A DNA stretch of 64,000 nucleotides from contig NZ_JAVHLD010000009.1 of assembly GCF_031082295.1 (NCBI RefSeq), positions 43,928-107,927 on the forward strand, in the 5' to 3' direction. The translations under genes were made by a program, and so were the position numbers. This DNA is from Humidesulfovibrio sp. GTDB lineage: Bacteria > Desulfobacterota > Desulfovibrionia > Desulfovibrionales > Desulfovibrionaceae. Within the stretch, counting starts at the first letter, position 1. Every line of letters begins with the position of its first letter. Below the pieces are notes generated by a model. The model did not search any database and had not been told where the DNA came from. It saw nothing but the letters and a program-made list of their open reading frames with translations. Shown piece by piece: positions 18,480-27,928 of the stretch.

Positions 18480-18519
18480 TCAAACATATGTTTGACACAG
18501 CCTGCGCAGAAGGTGTAAG
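18480..18519 (+). promoter_or_regulatory. Exporter promoter with overlapping 16-bp palindromic operator
   Basis: The perfect palindrome TCAAACATATGTTTGA (18480-18495) overlaps the -35 element TTGACA (18492-18497). TGTAAG at 18514-18519 could be the -10 with a 16-nt spacer. A dimeric repressor such as a TetR-family protein binding here would block RNA polymerase. Transcription would start only a few bases before the ATG at 18528. Confidence 0.5.
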
Positions 18520-18527
18520 GCTGGGGC

Positions 18528-19556
18528 ATGGCCGCCATAACACAGCTCCTGCAACGCATCCCCGCCAAGGTCCGTCTGGGCGTGCTGGCGCTCGCCCTCG
18601 CGGGCGCGGCCTTCTACGGGGTTCGCCACTTCGTCCAGGCCGGAACGGCAACCTTCCAGGGCTACGTGGAGGCGGAATACGTCCATGTGGCCTCGCCCGT
18701 GGCCGGTGCGCTGGCGGAATTGCGCGTCAGCCGGGGCCAGGAGGTGGCGGCCGGTGCGCCGCTCTTCGTGCTGGAACAGGACTACGAGCGCGCCGCCCTG
18801 GCCGTGGCCACCTCAGCCCTCAAGCAGGCCGCCGACAGGCTGGCCAATGTGCAAAAGGGCCAGCGCCCCACCGAACTGACCGCCCTCAGCGCGCGGCTGG
18901 GCCAGGCCAGCACCGCACTGCGCCTGGCCGAGACCGAGTTCAAGCGCCGCCAGAAGCTCTATGCCGAGCGCACCATCTCCGCCGAGGAGATGGACCGCGC
19001 CCGCGCTGACTACGACCTCAAGGCCCAGCAGGTGCGCGAGATGTCGGCCAACCTGTCCACGGCCAAGCTTGGCGGGCGCACGGACGAGATCTCCGCCGCC
19101 CAGGCCGAGGTGGAAGCGGCCAAGGGCCGCGTGGAGCAGGCGGCCTGGACACTTGCGCAAAAGTCCCAGGCCGCGCCCGCCGCCGCCCTGGTCTTCGACA
19201 CGCTGTACACCCAGGGCGAATGGGTTCCCGCAGGCAAGGCCGTTGCCGTGCTTCTGCCCCCGCAGAACATCAAGGTGCGCTTTTTCGTGCCCGAGGAAAA
19301 AGTCGGCGCCCTCAGCGTGGGCCAGGAGGCCCAGGTGCGCTTCGACGGCGGCCCCGCTGGCGCGGCGGGCACCGTGCCCGTGCGCGTGAGCTACATCTCG
19401 GCCCAGGCCGAGTACACCCCGCCCATCCTCTACTCCAGCGACAACCGGGCCAAGCTGGTGTTCCTGGTGGAGGCCCGGCCAGCACCGGAACAGGCGCCGC
19501 TGCTGCACCCCGGCCAGCCTGTCGACGTTCGCCTGACCTTCGGCTCCGCGAAGTAG
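18528..19556 (+). CDS. HlyD-family periplasmic adaptor of an ABC exporter
   Basis: This 342-residue membrane-fusion protein has one N-terminal transmembrane helix (residues 18-36), a lipoyl-like half motif near FQGYVEAEYVHVASPVAGAL, a long helical hairpin (about residues 90-215) and a second lipoyl half with beta-barrel towards the C-terminus. It resembles YbhG-type adaptors that join an inner-membrane ABC exporter to an outer-membrane channel. ATPase and permease genes follow directly (4-nt gap), forming a three-gene export unit. No Shine-Dalgarno sequence is obvious, and the predicted transcription start is nearly at the ATG. The substrate is unknown; the position behind cbpAB makes the modified peptide one candidate. 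Confidence 0.88.
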   Translation: MAAITQLLQRIPAKVRLGVLALALAGAAFYGVRHFVQAGTATFQGYVEAEYVHVASPVAGALAELRVSRGQEVAAGAPLFVLEQDYERAALAVATSALKQAADRLANVQKGQRPTELTALSARLGQASTALRLAETEFKRRQKLYAERTISAEEMDRARADYDLKAQQVREMSANLSTAKLGGRTDEISAAQAEVEAAKGRVEQAAWTLAQKSQAAPAAALVFDTLYTQGEWVPAGKAVAVLLPPQNIKVRFFVPEEKVGALSVGQEAQVRFDGGPAGAAGTVPVRVSYISAQAEYTPPILYSSDNRAKLVFLVEARPAPEQAPLLHPGQPVDVRLTFGSAK

Positions 19557-19560
19557 CCGC

Positions 19561-20667
19561 ATGGACGCGGACACGGACCATAGCCCCGGCGGCGGCAACG
19601 CCGAAAGCAACGGCATCCGCGACGCCAGCGCTCTCGGCGACGCCAGCGCCGGCGCCGAAACGGGCGCCCCGGGCAACGACAAGTCCAACGACGGCGGCAA
19701 CGACAAGTCCAACGACGGCGACTACGTCATCGACGTCTCCGGGCTGACCAAGAGCTTCGGCGGCAAGGTCGTGGTCAACGGCCTGTCCATGCGCGTCAAG
19801 CGGGGCGAAATCTACGGCTTCCTCGGCCCCAACGGCTCCGGCAAGACAACCTTCATCCGCATGCTCTGCGGCCTGCTCAAGCCCGACTCCGGCTCCGGCA
19901 CCTGCCTGGGCCTCGACGTGCTCACCCAGGCCGACGAGATCAAGCCCCACGTGGGCTACATGGCCCAGCGCTTCAGCCTCTACGAGGACCTGACCGTGCG
20001 CGAGAACCTGGACTTCACGGCGCGCATGTACGGCCTGCCCAACCGCGCCGAGGCCGTTGACGCCTGCCTCGCGCGCATGGGCATGAACCGCTTCGAGAAC
20101 CAGCTGGCGGGCAGCCTGTCCGGCGGCTGGAAGCAGCGCCTGGCGCTTTCCTCCTGCACCCTGCACGGGCCGAAGCTGCTGCTGCTGGACGAGCCCACGG
20201 CGGGCGTGGACCCCGGCGCGCGGCGCGACTTCTGGGACGAGGTGCACAAGCTGGCCAGCCAGGGCGTCACCGCGCTCATCAGCACCCACTACATGGACGA
20301 GGCCGAGCGCTGCCACCGCCTGGCCTACATCGCCTACGGCGACCTGCTGGCGCAGGACACCCTTGAGGGCATCGTGGACCATGCGGGGCTCACCACCTGG
20401 AGCGTGTCCGGCCCGAACCTGCCAGAACTGGCCGAGCGCTTGCGCCCGCTTCCCGGCGTGGACCAGGTGGTGGCCTTCGGCAACACGCTGCACGTCAGCG
20501 GCCAGGACAAGCACCTGCTGGATGCGACGCTCAGCCCCTTCCTGCTGGCCAACGGCCAGGACTGGAAGCTCATCCGCACCAGCCTGGAGGAGGTCTTCAT
20601 CCACCTCATGCGCGGCCAGCAGGCCAGGCAGAACGGTCAGGCGGCCAAGGGAGGCGGGCAGCCATGA
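19561..20667 (+). CDS. ABC exporter ATP-binding protein
   Basis: This 368-residue cytosolic ATPase has Walker A GPNGSGKTT, Q-loop in GYMAQRFSLY, signature LSGGWKQRL, Walker B LLLLDEPTAGVDP and H-loop STHYMDEAERC, the DrrA/YbhF pattern for ABC-2 exporters. The first 55 residues are an unusual acidic, Asn/Gly/Asp-rich extension containing an exact 24-bp tandem duplication (19672-19719) that encodes GNDKSNDG twice; the usual ATPase begins near YVIDVSGLTKSFGGK. A start nearer to that point is possible, but no better ribosome site is evident. The stop overlaps the permease start by four bases (ATGA). Confidence 0.92.
   Translation: MDADTDHSPGGGNAESNGIRDASALGDASAGAETGAPGNDKSNDGGNDKSNDGDYVIDVSGLTKSFGGKVVVNGLSMRVKRGEIYGFLGPNGSGKTTFIRMLCGLLKPDSGSGTCLGLDVLTQADEIKPHVGYMAQRFSLYEDLTVRENLDFTARMYGLPNRAEAVDACLARMGMNRFENQLAGSLSGGWKQRLALSSCTLHGPKLLLLDEPTAGVDPGARRDFWDEVHKLASQGVTALISTHYMDEAERCHRLAYIAYGDLLAQDTLEGIVDHAGLTTWSVSGPNLPELAERLRPLPGVDQVVAFGNTLHVSGQDKHLLDATLSPFLLANGQDWKLIRTSLEEVFIHLMRGQQARQNGQAAKGGGQP
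19672..19719 (+). repeat. Exact 24-bp tandem duplication inside the ATPase gene
   Basis: Two identical 24-bp units (19672-19695 and 19696-19719), in frame, each encode GNDKSNDG in the non-conserved N-terminal extension. This is a likely slippage product. Confidence 0.95.
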
Positions 20668-21827
20668 GATCGGGCATGACCTCGGGCATGAACGCAAGCA
20701 ACATGTTCTGCTTCCGGCGCTTCGCGGCCATGGTGTACAAGGAGTTCATCCAGATGCGCCGCGACCGGGTGACCTTCGCCATGATGATCGGCATCCCGCT
20801 CATGCAGCTCATCCTGTTCGGCTACGCCATCAACTCGGACCCGCGCCACCTGCCCACGGCGGTGCTCTCGGCCGACAACTCGCCCTTTGCGCGCAGCATC
20901 GTGGCGGGCATGCAGACCAGCAGCTACTTCGACGTCACCGGGCACCTGGCCAGCCGCGCCGACGCCGACAGCGCCCTGAAGGAGGGCCGGGTGCAGTTCG
21001 TGCTGACCATCCCCGAGGACTTTTCCCGGCGGCTCTTGCGCGGGGAACAGCCGGTGCTGCTGCTGGAGGCCGACGCCACGGATCCGGCTGCCACCAGCGG
21101 GGCGCTCGCGGCCATGCGCGAGGTCGTCAGCCAGGTGCTCGTCCGCGACCTGCCAGCCTCGGCGGGCTATGCGCCGACGCCCCCGCCGGTGACCCTGCGC
21201 GTGCACGCAGAGTACAACCCCGAGGCCGTGACCCAGTACAACATCGTGCCCGGCCTCATGGGGGTCATCCTGACCCTGACGTTGACCATGATCACGTCGC
21301 TGGCCATTACCCGGGAGAGGGAGCGCGGCACAATGGAGAACCTGCTCTCCACGCCGGTGCGGCCGCTGGAGGTCATGCTCGGCAAGATCATCCCGTACAT
21401 CCTGGTGGGCTACATCCAGATGACGCTGATCATCCTGGCGGCGAAGTTCCTGTTCGGGGTGCCGCTTCGAGGCAGCATCGTGGCGGTGTTCGTGCTGTCG
21501 CTGGTGTTCATCGCGGCGAACTTGAGCGTCGGGGTGACGCTGTCCACCATCGCCAAGAACCAGCTGCAGGCGGTGCAGATGAGCGTGTTCTTCTTCCTGC
21601 CGTCGCTGCTTTTGTCCGGGTTCATGTTCCCCTTCCGGGGCATGCCGGGCTGGGCGCAGACCATCGGCTCGGTGCTGCCGCTGACGCACTACCTGCGCCT
21701 GGTTCGCGGCATCCTGCTCAAGGGCAACGGCCCGCTGGAATCGCTCACCAATGTCTGGCCCATCGCGCTGTTCCTGCTGGCGGTCATCAGCATCGGCATG
21801 CGGCGGTACCGCCGCACGCTGGACTAG
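20664..21827 (+). CDS. ABC-2 type exporter permease
   Basis: This 387-residue inner-membrane permease has an N-terminal helix after FAAMVYKEFIQMRRDRVTF, a large periplasmic loop (about residues 50-190), then five helices (about 195-380), the ABC2_membrane_3 layout seen in YbhS/YhhJ. The loop-adjacent motif TRERERGTMENLLSTPVRP is characteristic. Only one permease gene is present where the YbhFSR system has two, so a homodimer is expected. It overlaps the ATPase gene by four bases. A short duplicated motif, GCTGGACTAGCC, occurs at and just after the stop codon. Confidence 0.92.
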   Translation: MRSGMTSGMNASNMFCFRRFAAMVYKEFIQMRRDRVTFAMMIGIPLMQLILFGYAINSDPRHLPTAVLSADNSPFARSIVAGMQTSSYFDVTGHLASRADADSALKEGRVQFVLTIPEDFSRRLLRGEQPVLLLEADATDPAATSGALAAMREVVSQVLVRDLPASAGYAPTPPPVTLRVHAEYNPEAVTQYNIVPGLMGVILTLTLTMITSLAITRERERGTMENLLSTPVRPLEVMLGKIIPYILVGYIQMTLIILAAKFLFGVPLRGSIVAVFVLSLVFIAANLSVGVTLSTIAKNQLQAVQMSVFFFLPSLLLSGFMFPFRGMPGWAQTIGSVLPLTHYLRLVRGILLKGNGPLESLTNVWPIALFLLAVISIGMRRYRRTLD

Positions 21828-21855
21828 CCCGCCGCTGGACTAGCCGAACGCTGAC

Positions 21856-22530
21856 CTAATCGAACGCCACGGTCTTAAACGCCCGATCGCGCTTCTCCGG
21901 GCTCCACAAGGTCGGGGCCGGGGGCGGGGCGGTGGCGGAGCGGATGGTCACGCCCTCAAGAGGCTTAAGGATCTCGGTGGTGCCGCCGTCGTTCTTGATG
22001 TACACGCCCTTGCCCGAGATGAGCAGCACGTTGATCTCGTCCGTGCCCAGATACCCGCCCCAGTAGTCCGTGCCGCGAATGCCGATGGTGCCGAGCGGCG
22101 TGCCCACCTCGAACGGTCCGCCGCGCAGGGCCGAGAGCTCGCCCGTGGCCACGCGGAACGCCCCCTTGGTCAGCTTGAGCAGCACCGCCCCGGCGCCCTG
22201 CTGGCGGCCCAGGTCGTAGCGTTCGAGCACGAACTCCGTGCCCGCGCCGAGGGTCAGCTTCGTCTCGTCGAGCATGGTCAGCTCCAGGCGCGAGTCCATT
22301 GCGGTCTTGAGGGTGTCCTCGCGCTTCACCGGGGAGTTCAAGGCAAGCCGCTCCAGGTTCTGCCCCCGCTGTGCAAAGGCCGCGCCTTGGATGCGGCTCA
22401 CATGGCCCAGGTTCTCCCCGCCAGCCGCAAAGGCCGAAGGCGAAAGCGCCAGGGCATGTCCTATCAGGAACAGCCCGGCCAGCATCATCGGGAACAGCAA
22501 CGTCTTGAGCACGGCATCGAGCGTCTTCAT
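21856..22530 (-). CDS. Exported FecR-domain protein
   Basis: This 224-residue periplasmic protein starts at the ATG at 22528-22530, which has AAGGGG six bases upstream. A signal segment ends near residue 35 (AFAAG). The mature part has the FecR-type fold: SRIQGAAFAQR, then LKTAMDSRLELTMLDETKLTLGAGTEFVL, and FEVGTPLGTIGIRGTDYWGGY. FecR domains occur in sigma-factor regulators and in surface proteins; no sigma or receptor gene is adjacent, so this is probably a stand-alone structural or sensing protein. It is convergent with the exporter. Confidence 0.75.
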   Translation of the reverse strand: MKTLDAVLKTLLFPMMLAGLFLIGHALALSPSAFAAGGENLGHVSRIQGAAFAQRGQNLERLALNSPVKREDTLKTAMDSRLELTMLDETKLTLGAGTEFVLERYDLGRQQGAGAVLLKLTKGAFRVATGELSALRGGPFEVGTPLGTIGIRGTDYWGGYLGTDEINVLLISGKGVYIKNDGGTTEILKPLEGVTIRSATAPPPAPTLWSPEKRDRAFKTVAFD

Positions 22531-22693
22531 GTACATCCCCCTTGCAGCCTGCGAGCGCAGTCCTGCCCATTCTTCATCCATACAAGGCATCGGCCGCCTT
22601 GTCGACCCGTGCTCCGCCCAGCCCGCCCCCTTGCCCGCGGCGCTCCCCCAGGGTAGGGTTGATCATCGGCATCCTTAAAGCGCAGGAGACTTC

Positions 22694-24967
22694 ATGGCCA
22701 AGAAGAGCGAACACACCAGCGGCAGGCAGCTCTGCATCCACGGGCATTTCTATCAACCGCCCCGTGAAGATCCCTGGATGGACACCATCTTCCCCGAGGG
22801 CAGCGCAGCCCCGGCCAAGCACTGGAACGAGCGCATCTGCGGCGAGAGCTACGCCCCCCTGGCCTGGGCCAGGCGCACCAACGGCGGCAACCACATTATC
22901 GAGATCGTCAACTGCTACGAGTGGATGAGCTTCAACTTCGGCCCCACCCTGCTGACCTGGATGCAGGACCAGGCCCCTGACATCTACGCCCGGGTGCTGG
23001 AGGGCGACGGAAAAAGCCTGGAACGCCTGGGCCACGGCAACGCCATCGCCCAGATCTACCACCACGTCATCATGCCCCTGGCCACGGACCTAGAGAAGCG
23101 GGCCGAGATCGCCTGGGCCCTGGCCGACTTCGAGGCGCGCTTTGGCCGCAAGGCCGAGGGCATGTGGCTCTCCGAGGCCGCCGTGGACACGCGCACCCTG
23201 GAGCTGCTGGCCCAGGCTGGCGTGAAGTTCACCATCCTGGCCCCGCGCCAGGCGAAGGAAGTCGCGGACATCTCGCAAAACAACTGGACCCCCGCCAACG
23301 AAGGCAACCTGGACATTCGCGAGCCGTACCTGGTGGAATTGCCACAAGGTCGCAGCATCGCCGTGTACTTCTACGACGGCCCGCTGTCCCAGGCGGTGGC
23401 CTTTGAAGGCCTGCTGCGCCACGGCGACATGTTCTGGGGCAAGCTCTCCGGCCTGGCTGGCAAGGGGCTGCTGGCCCTGGCCACGGATGGCGAGACCTAC
23501 GGCCACCACTTCAAGTTCGGCGAGATGGCCCTGGCGTTCGCGCTGTCCCAGGCCAGAAGCGGCGTGGACGGCGTGCGGCTGACCAACTACGCCGCCTACC
23601 TGGCCGAAAATCCGCCAAGGCGGCGCGCGCGCATCCATGAGAGCTCGTCGTGGAGCTGCGCGCACGGCGTGGAGCGCTGGCGCTCGGACTGCGGCTGCTG
23701 CGCCGAGAATCGACCCGGCTGGAACCAGCGCTGGCGCGGCCCCCTGCGCGACGGCCTGCGGGCGGTGAAGACGCGCATGGACAGCCACTACCAGGAGCTC
23801 GGCAAGACCCTGTTCATGGACGCCGAGGAAGCAGCGGTGCAGTATGGCCGGGTGCTCTCCGGGCTGACGGACGCCAAGGGCTTTGAGCGCGAACATTTCA
23901 GGAAGGGCCTGACCGAGGCCCGGCGCGACACGGCCTGGAAGCTCCTCAACATGCAGAAATGGGCGCTCTCGTCGTTTGCCAGCTGCGCCTGGTTCTTCGA
24001 CGACCTGGGACGCATCGAGCCGCTCAACGCCCTGACCTTCGCCCTGCGAGCCATGGGCCTGGCCCAGCGCACCGGCCTGGAAGACCTGGAGCCGTTGCTT
24101 CTGGCCCACATCGGCCAGGCCACGTCCAACGACCCGACCCTGGGCAACGGGCACGATCTCTGGACCCGCGAAATACGCCCCCGGCGCGAAACCACCGAAA
24201 GCATCCTGGCCCAGGCCCTGGTGCGCCTGTGGGCCGAGAACCGCCTGCCGGCCGCTGGCAAGAGCGAAACCGCCACTTGGCCTGGGCTCCGCGTCGCCCT
24301 CACGGCGGCAAAGGCAGCGGCGGGCAAGGAGCTCTCGGGCACGGCCTCCATCACCTGGGCGCGTGAATCGGGCAGCGACGACTGCGGCTGGAAGTGGGAG
24401 CGCCCAGGCGGCGGCGGTCCGCTGGCCGGATGCGTGCAGGTGGAGCACGAGGACTCACCGAAGCCCACCAAGTGCGTCCCGGCCTCGTACCTGTCCTGGG
24501 GCAAGCGCCAGGCCCTGGCCCTGGCCTGGGTGCTGCGGGCCGAGGCAGACTCCTGGGGCCAGCAATGCGCCGAGGCGCGTCAGGGCGCGCACCTGTTCCT
24601 GCCCTATCGCGAGGCCCAGACCACCCAGACCGCGGCCGAGCGCTGGAGCAGGCTCTGGTCCGCCCTGTGCTGGCAGTGGATCATGGGCGAGGTGGTGCCG
24701 TCACGCGACTTCCTGAACTTCCTGAAGGAGCTGGGCCAGGACCACCCGGAACGTGCCCTGCTGGCGCATCGCGTTGGCGAGGCCTTGGTGGACCTGCTCG
24801 CGGCCAAGACCCCGGCCTATGCCGAGGTGCGGCGCATTCTCGAGCGAGCGGCCACGGTGGACGCCCTGCCGGACCTCTGGCCCGCGCAGAACCTCTACTG
24901 GCTGCGCCTGCGCTCCGATCCCGCGAGCCGCGAGGCCGCCCTGGCCCTTGGTTTCGAGGTCGACTGA
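22694..24967 (+). CDS. Glycoside hydrolase family 57 / DUF3536 protein
   Basis: This 757-residue cytosolic protein (no signal) has an N-terminal GH57 catalytic domain, beginning with the HGHFYQPPREDPW motif and containing the nucleophile-type motif GMWLSEAAVD near residue 160 and the acid-type aspartate in LATDGETYGHH near residue 270. The second half matches my memory of the DUF3536 region that follows GH57 in this group. GH57 enzymes act on alpha-glucans (amylases, branching enzymes, glucanotransferases); the substrate here is unknown but glycogen or maltodextrin is likely. No glycogen genes are adjacent. Confidence 0.82.
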   Translation: MAKKSEHTSGRQLCIHGHFYQPPREDPWMDTIFPEGSAAPAKHWNERICGESYAPLAWARRTNGGNHIIEIVNCYEWMSFNFGPTLLTWMQDQAPDIYARVLEGDGKSLERLGHGNAIAQIYHHVIMPLATDLEKRAEIAWALADFEARFGRKAEGMWLSEAAVDTRTLELLAQAGVKFTILAPRQAKEVADISQNNWTPANEGNLDIREPYLVELPQGRSIAVYFYDGPLSQAVAFEGLLRHGDMFWGKLSGLAGKGLLALATDGETYGHHFKFGEMALAFALSQARSGVDGVRLTNYAAYLAENPPRRRARIHESSSWSCAHGVERWRSDCGCCAENRPGWNQRWRGPLRDGLRAVKTRMDSHYQELGKTLFMDAEEAAVQYGRVLSGLTDAKGFEREHFRKGLTEARRDTAWKLLNMQKWALSSFASCAWFFDDLGRIEPLNALTFALRAMGLAQRTGLEDLEPLLLAHIGQATSNDPTLGNGHDLWTREIRPRRETTESILAQALVRLWAENRLPAAGKSETATWPGLRVALTAAKAAAGKELSGTASITWARESGSDDCGWKWERPGGGGPLAGCVQVEHEDSPKPTKCVPASYLSWGKRQALALAWVLRAEADSWGQQCAEARQGAHLFLPYREAQTTQTAAERWSRLWSALCWQWIMGEVVPSRDFLNFLKELGQDHPERALLAHRVGEALVDLLAAKTPAYAEVRRILERAATVDALPDLWPAQNLYWLRLRSDPASREAALALGFEVD

Positions 24968-25050
24968 GCCTGCCTGCGCCTGGCATGCCCCTTGCCCTGA
25001 GTCCCAAGGAAGGGTAGAGGCGGCTGACATCGTCACGCTGGAGGTTCACC

Positions 25051-25674
25051 TTGCTCACGGAAGTCATCTCGGAATTCGCCATCCGCATCCTGGACAGCAC
25101 CGGCTATGCAGGCGCGGCCTTTCTCATGGGCCTGGAGAGCATGATCTTCCCCGTTCCCAGCGAAGCGGTGATGCCCTTCGTGGGCTTCCTTGTGGCCGAC
25201 GGCAAATGGGGGCTTTTCGAGGCGGTCCTCGCCACCAGCATCGGCTCGTTCCTGGGCTCGTACCTGTCCTATCTCATGGGCTACTACGGCGGTCGTCCCT
25301 TCGTGCTCAAGGTCGGCAAGTACCTGCTGCTCGACGTGCATGACCTGGAAAGGACCGAACGCTTTTTCCACCGCAGTGGCGGAACCCTCACCCTTTTCCT
25401 CTGCCGCTTCATCCCCGTGGTGCGGCACCTGGTGAGCATTCCGGCGGGCATCGGCAAGATGCGCTTCTGGCCCTTCGCTCTCGCCACGACGGTGGGCGCC
25501 ACCATGTGGAACGGCTTTCTGCTTTACTGCGGCTTCAAGCTGCGCGAGAACTGGAGCATGGTGCAGACCTACCGCCACCACTTCGACGCGCTCATCGTGG
25601 GCATGCTGGTCGCAAGCATCGCCTGGTACGTCTGGTACAAGCTCAAGCGCAAACGCGCCACCGCCGCTGAATAG
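25051..25674 (+). CDS. DedA/SNARE-associated family membrane protein
   Basis: This 207-residue inner-membrane protein of the DedA family (undecaprenyl-phosphate or phospholipid flippase group) starts at a TTG preceded by GGAGG at six bases. Family landmarks are the re-entrant stretch ESMIFPVPSEAVMPFVGFLV near residue 30, GSYLSYLMGYYGGRPF, and the functionally important arginines in FLCRFIPVVRHLVSIPAG near residue 115. A bidirectional terminator follows. Confidence 0.92.
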   Translation: MLTEVISEFAIRILDSTGYAGAAFLMGLESMIFPVPSEAVMPFVGFLVADGKWGLFEAVLATSIGSFLGSYLSYLMGYYGGRPFVLKVGKYLLLDVHDLERTERFFHRSGGTLTLFLCRFIPVVRHLVSIPAGIGKMRFWPFALATTVGATMWNGFLLYCGFKLRENWSMVQTYRHHFDALIVGMLVASIAWYVWYKLKRKRATAAE

Positions 25675-25690
25675 CCCTGCACGGCAAGAC

Positions 25691-25731
25691 AAAAAGCCCC
25701 CGGCCCTCCATCAGGAGAACCGGGGGCTTTT
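25691..25731. terminator. Bidirectional terminator between DedA and the H-NOX MCP
   Basis: A 12-bp stem (25692-25703 with 25720-25731) carries A-runs on the left and T-runs on the right, so it works for both convergent genes. Confidence 0.88.
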
Positions 25732-25749
25732 GCTTCGTCTGATCCGCCG

Positions 25750-27846
25750 CTACTTGAAGATGATTTCCGCCCGGGCGGTTTCGGGGTCCTGCACCTGCAC
25801 GGTGATGTCCACCGGGGTCTTGAAGAACTCGGCCGCGCCGAGCAGGATGCCCTCGAAGTAGTGGTGATAGCCGCGCCTGGACTTGTAGATCATGGTCAGC
25901 TTGTTGCCGCGATCCTCGTAGCTGAACCTGGGCGGCACGATGCCCGGATTCGCCTTGGTCAGGGCCGCGTGGGTGTCGTTCATGGTCAGGTAGAATTCCT
26001 TCAGGGTCTTGGCCTTGAAGTACGGCCTGTACATCTTGTGGAACTGGCCGATGGTGTACTTGCCGAGGTCCACGAATACGGCACGCGGATCCTTCCCGCT
26101 CTCCTGGACCACGATGTCGGCCATCTGGCGCAGCACCTCGTCCGGGTAGCTCTGGGCGGGCAGGAACACCGGGTGGCCCAGTTCCTCCATCACCTTGTCC
26201 TGAACGGCTTCGCCGAACTTGACCTTGACGTAGTCGAGCATGAGCTTGGGCAGGATGCCCTTCATCTGTCCGCGGGAGGCGCGCAGCTTGCTGGCGTCGG
26301 ACTTGGTGGCGGTGAAGGTCATGGACATCTGCAACAGGTTCTGGGACAGCTCGGCCAGATCCCGGGTGGCGCTGGCGGCCTGCCCGGCGCCCTCCTCGGT
26401 TTCGATGGCGATGCCCGCGATCTCCTCGATGTTCTTGTTGATCTCCTCGGCCGCGGCGGACTGTTCTTCAGCGGCGGTGGCGATCTGGGCCACGCGCATG
26501 GTGACGTCCTCGATGCGGCGCATGATCTCTTCCAGGGACTGCCCCGTGCGGTTGGACAGGTCCGTGCTGACCTCAACCTGGCGCTCCGTTTCGCGCATGG
26601 TGGTCACGGCGTTCTGTGAGCGCTCCTGAATCTCGCGGATGGAGTTCTCGACCTCCTTGGTGGCGGTCATGGTCTTCTCGGCCAGCTTGCGGACCTCGTC
26701 GGCCACGACGGCGAAGCCGCGCCCGGCGTCGCCCGCTCTCGCGGCCTCGATGGCGGCGTTCAGCGCCAGCAGGTTGGTCTGGTCGGCGATGTCGTTGATG
26801 ACGTTGATGATGCGGTCGATCTCAGCGGCCTGGCTGTCGAGCTGCCCCAGCACCTGGGCCAGCTTGCGGGAGGAATCGGCCACAAGGTTGATGCCGGTGA
26901 CGCTTTCACGCACCAGCTGCACGCCGTCCGTGGCGGCCTGGCTGGCCGTGGCGGCCGCTTCCGAGGACTGGGAGGCGTTCTGGGCCACCTCAAGCACGGT
27001 GGCGGTCATCTCCTCCATGGCGGTGGAGACGCTCTCGGTCTGGGTCTTCTGGCGCTGCGCGCCGCGCGCCTGCTCGTCGGCGGAGGCGGAGAGCTCCTCA
27101 GAGGCCGAGGCGACGCGCTGGGCCAGGTCGTTGATGGAATTGCCGACCTCAAGCATCTGGGCCTGCTGCTGCACAAGAATGTTCTGCTGCTCCTTGGTCT
27201 TTGTCAGGTCCACCAGGCACAGCACGGCGCCGAGCACCTGGCCCTTGGCGTCCTTGATGCAGCTCACGTAGGTGTGCACGTCCAGGGTGCGGCCATCCCA
27301 CAGCTTCAGGGTGTCATCCTCGGAGGTGTCGGACTTGGAGGACATGCAGCGCTCGGTGATGGACGTGCCCTTGGTGTTGTAGAAGGCCTCGGACACGGTT
27401 TTCCCGACGACATCCTTGTCGGACCGCTTCAGCAGGGCCAGCAGGCTGGCGCTTACGTGCGTGATGGAGCCGGAGGCGTCGCACAGAAGGAACGGCGTGC
27501 CCACGCCATCCACCGCTCCGCGATAGAACTCGCGGCGGTGCATGTTGTACTCGACGACCTCGGCCACCAATGCGGGGAGTTCGCCCAAGGCGCGCCAGGA
27601 GTTCACCTCGTCGAAGGCGAAATCGCGCTTGCGGGCCAGCAACCTCAGCAAGCCCGCCTTCAGGGCGTCGGTCCCCGGCCCCTGGCTTGTCGCCAGATAG
27701 GCGGCCAACGCTACGACTACAGCAGCAAGCCCCAGTGCGACCCACATATTTGCGGAAAAATGGGCCGCCACAACAAAGGCCGCAGCAATCGCCCCGACAG
27801 CCCAAATGGCTGTGGCTGGCGTGAGTGCTTTCTGCTGTTCTTTCAT
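25750..27846 (-). CDS. Methyl-accepting chemotaxis protein with PAS and C-terminal H-NOX sensor domain
   Basis: This 698-residue chemoreceptor starts at the ATG at 27844-27846 (AAGGAG six bases upstream). Two adjacent helices lie at residues 12-52, then a PAS domain at about 110-215, then the MCP signalling hairpin with tip motif [22 protein letters not shown]. After the MCP domain, residues 528-698 match an H-NOX haem domain: [19 protein letters not shown] start, the proximal-histidine candidate H626 in [13 protein letters not shown], and the haem-propionate motif Y-x-S-x-R at Y654, S656 and R658. H-NOX domains bind NO or O2, so this receptor should steer motility by gas. H-NOX is usually at the N-terminus or stand-alone; the C-terminal cytosolic position is notable. 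A sigma28 promoter lies upstream. Confidence 0.88.
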   Translation of the reverse strand: MKEQQKALTPATAIWAVGAIAAAFVVAAHFSANMWVALGLAAVVVALAAYLATSQGPGTDALKAGLLRLLARKRDFAFDEVNSWRALGELPALVAEVVEYNMHRREFYRGAVDGVGTPFLLCDASGSITHVSASLLALLKRSDKDVVGKTVSEAFYNTKGTSITERCMSSKSDTSEDDTLKLWDGRTLDVHTYVSCIKDAKGQVLGAVLCLVDLTKTKEQQNILVQQQAQMLEVGNSINDLAQRVASASEELSASADEQARGAQRQKTQTESVSTAMEEMTATVLEVAQNASQSSEAAATASQAATDGVQLVRESVTGINLVADSSRKLAQVLGQLDSQAAEIDRIINVINDIADQTNLLALNAAIEAARAGDAGRGFAVVADEVRKLAEKTMTATKEVENSIREIQERSQNAVTTMRETERQVEVSTDLSNRTGQSLEEIMRRIEDVTMRVAQIATAAEEQSAAAEEINKNIEEIAGIAIETEEGAGQAASATRDLAELSQNLLQMSMTFTATKSDASKLRASRGQMKGILPKLMLDYVKVKFGEAVQDKVMEELGHPVFLPAQSYPDEVLRQMADIVVQESGKDPRAVFVDLGKYTIGQFHKMYRPYFKAKTLKEFYLTMNDTHAALTKANPGIVPPRFSYEDRGNKLTMIYKSRRGYHHYFEGILLGAAEFFKTPVDITVQVQDPETARAEIIFK

Positions 27847-27928
27847 GGTTGGCTCCTTGCTGTCGGGCAGGTGCTCCCGGTGACTACACGACAAAGATTC
27901 CAGCATGGCGCGTTCTGCGCCTTCAAGC

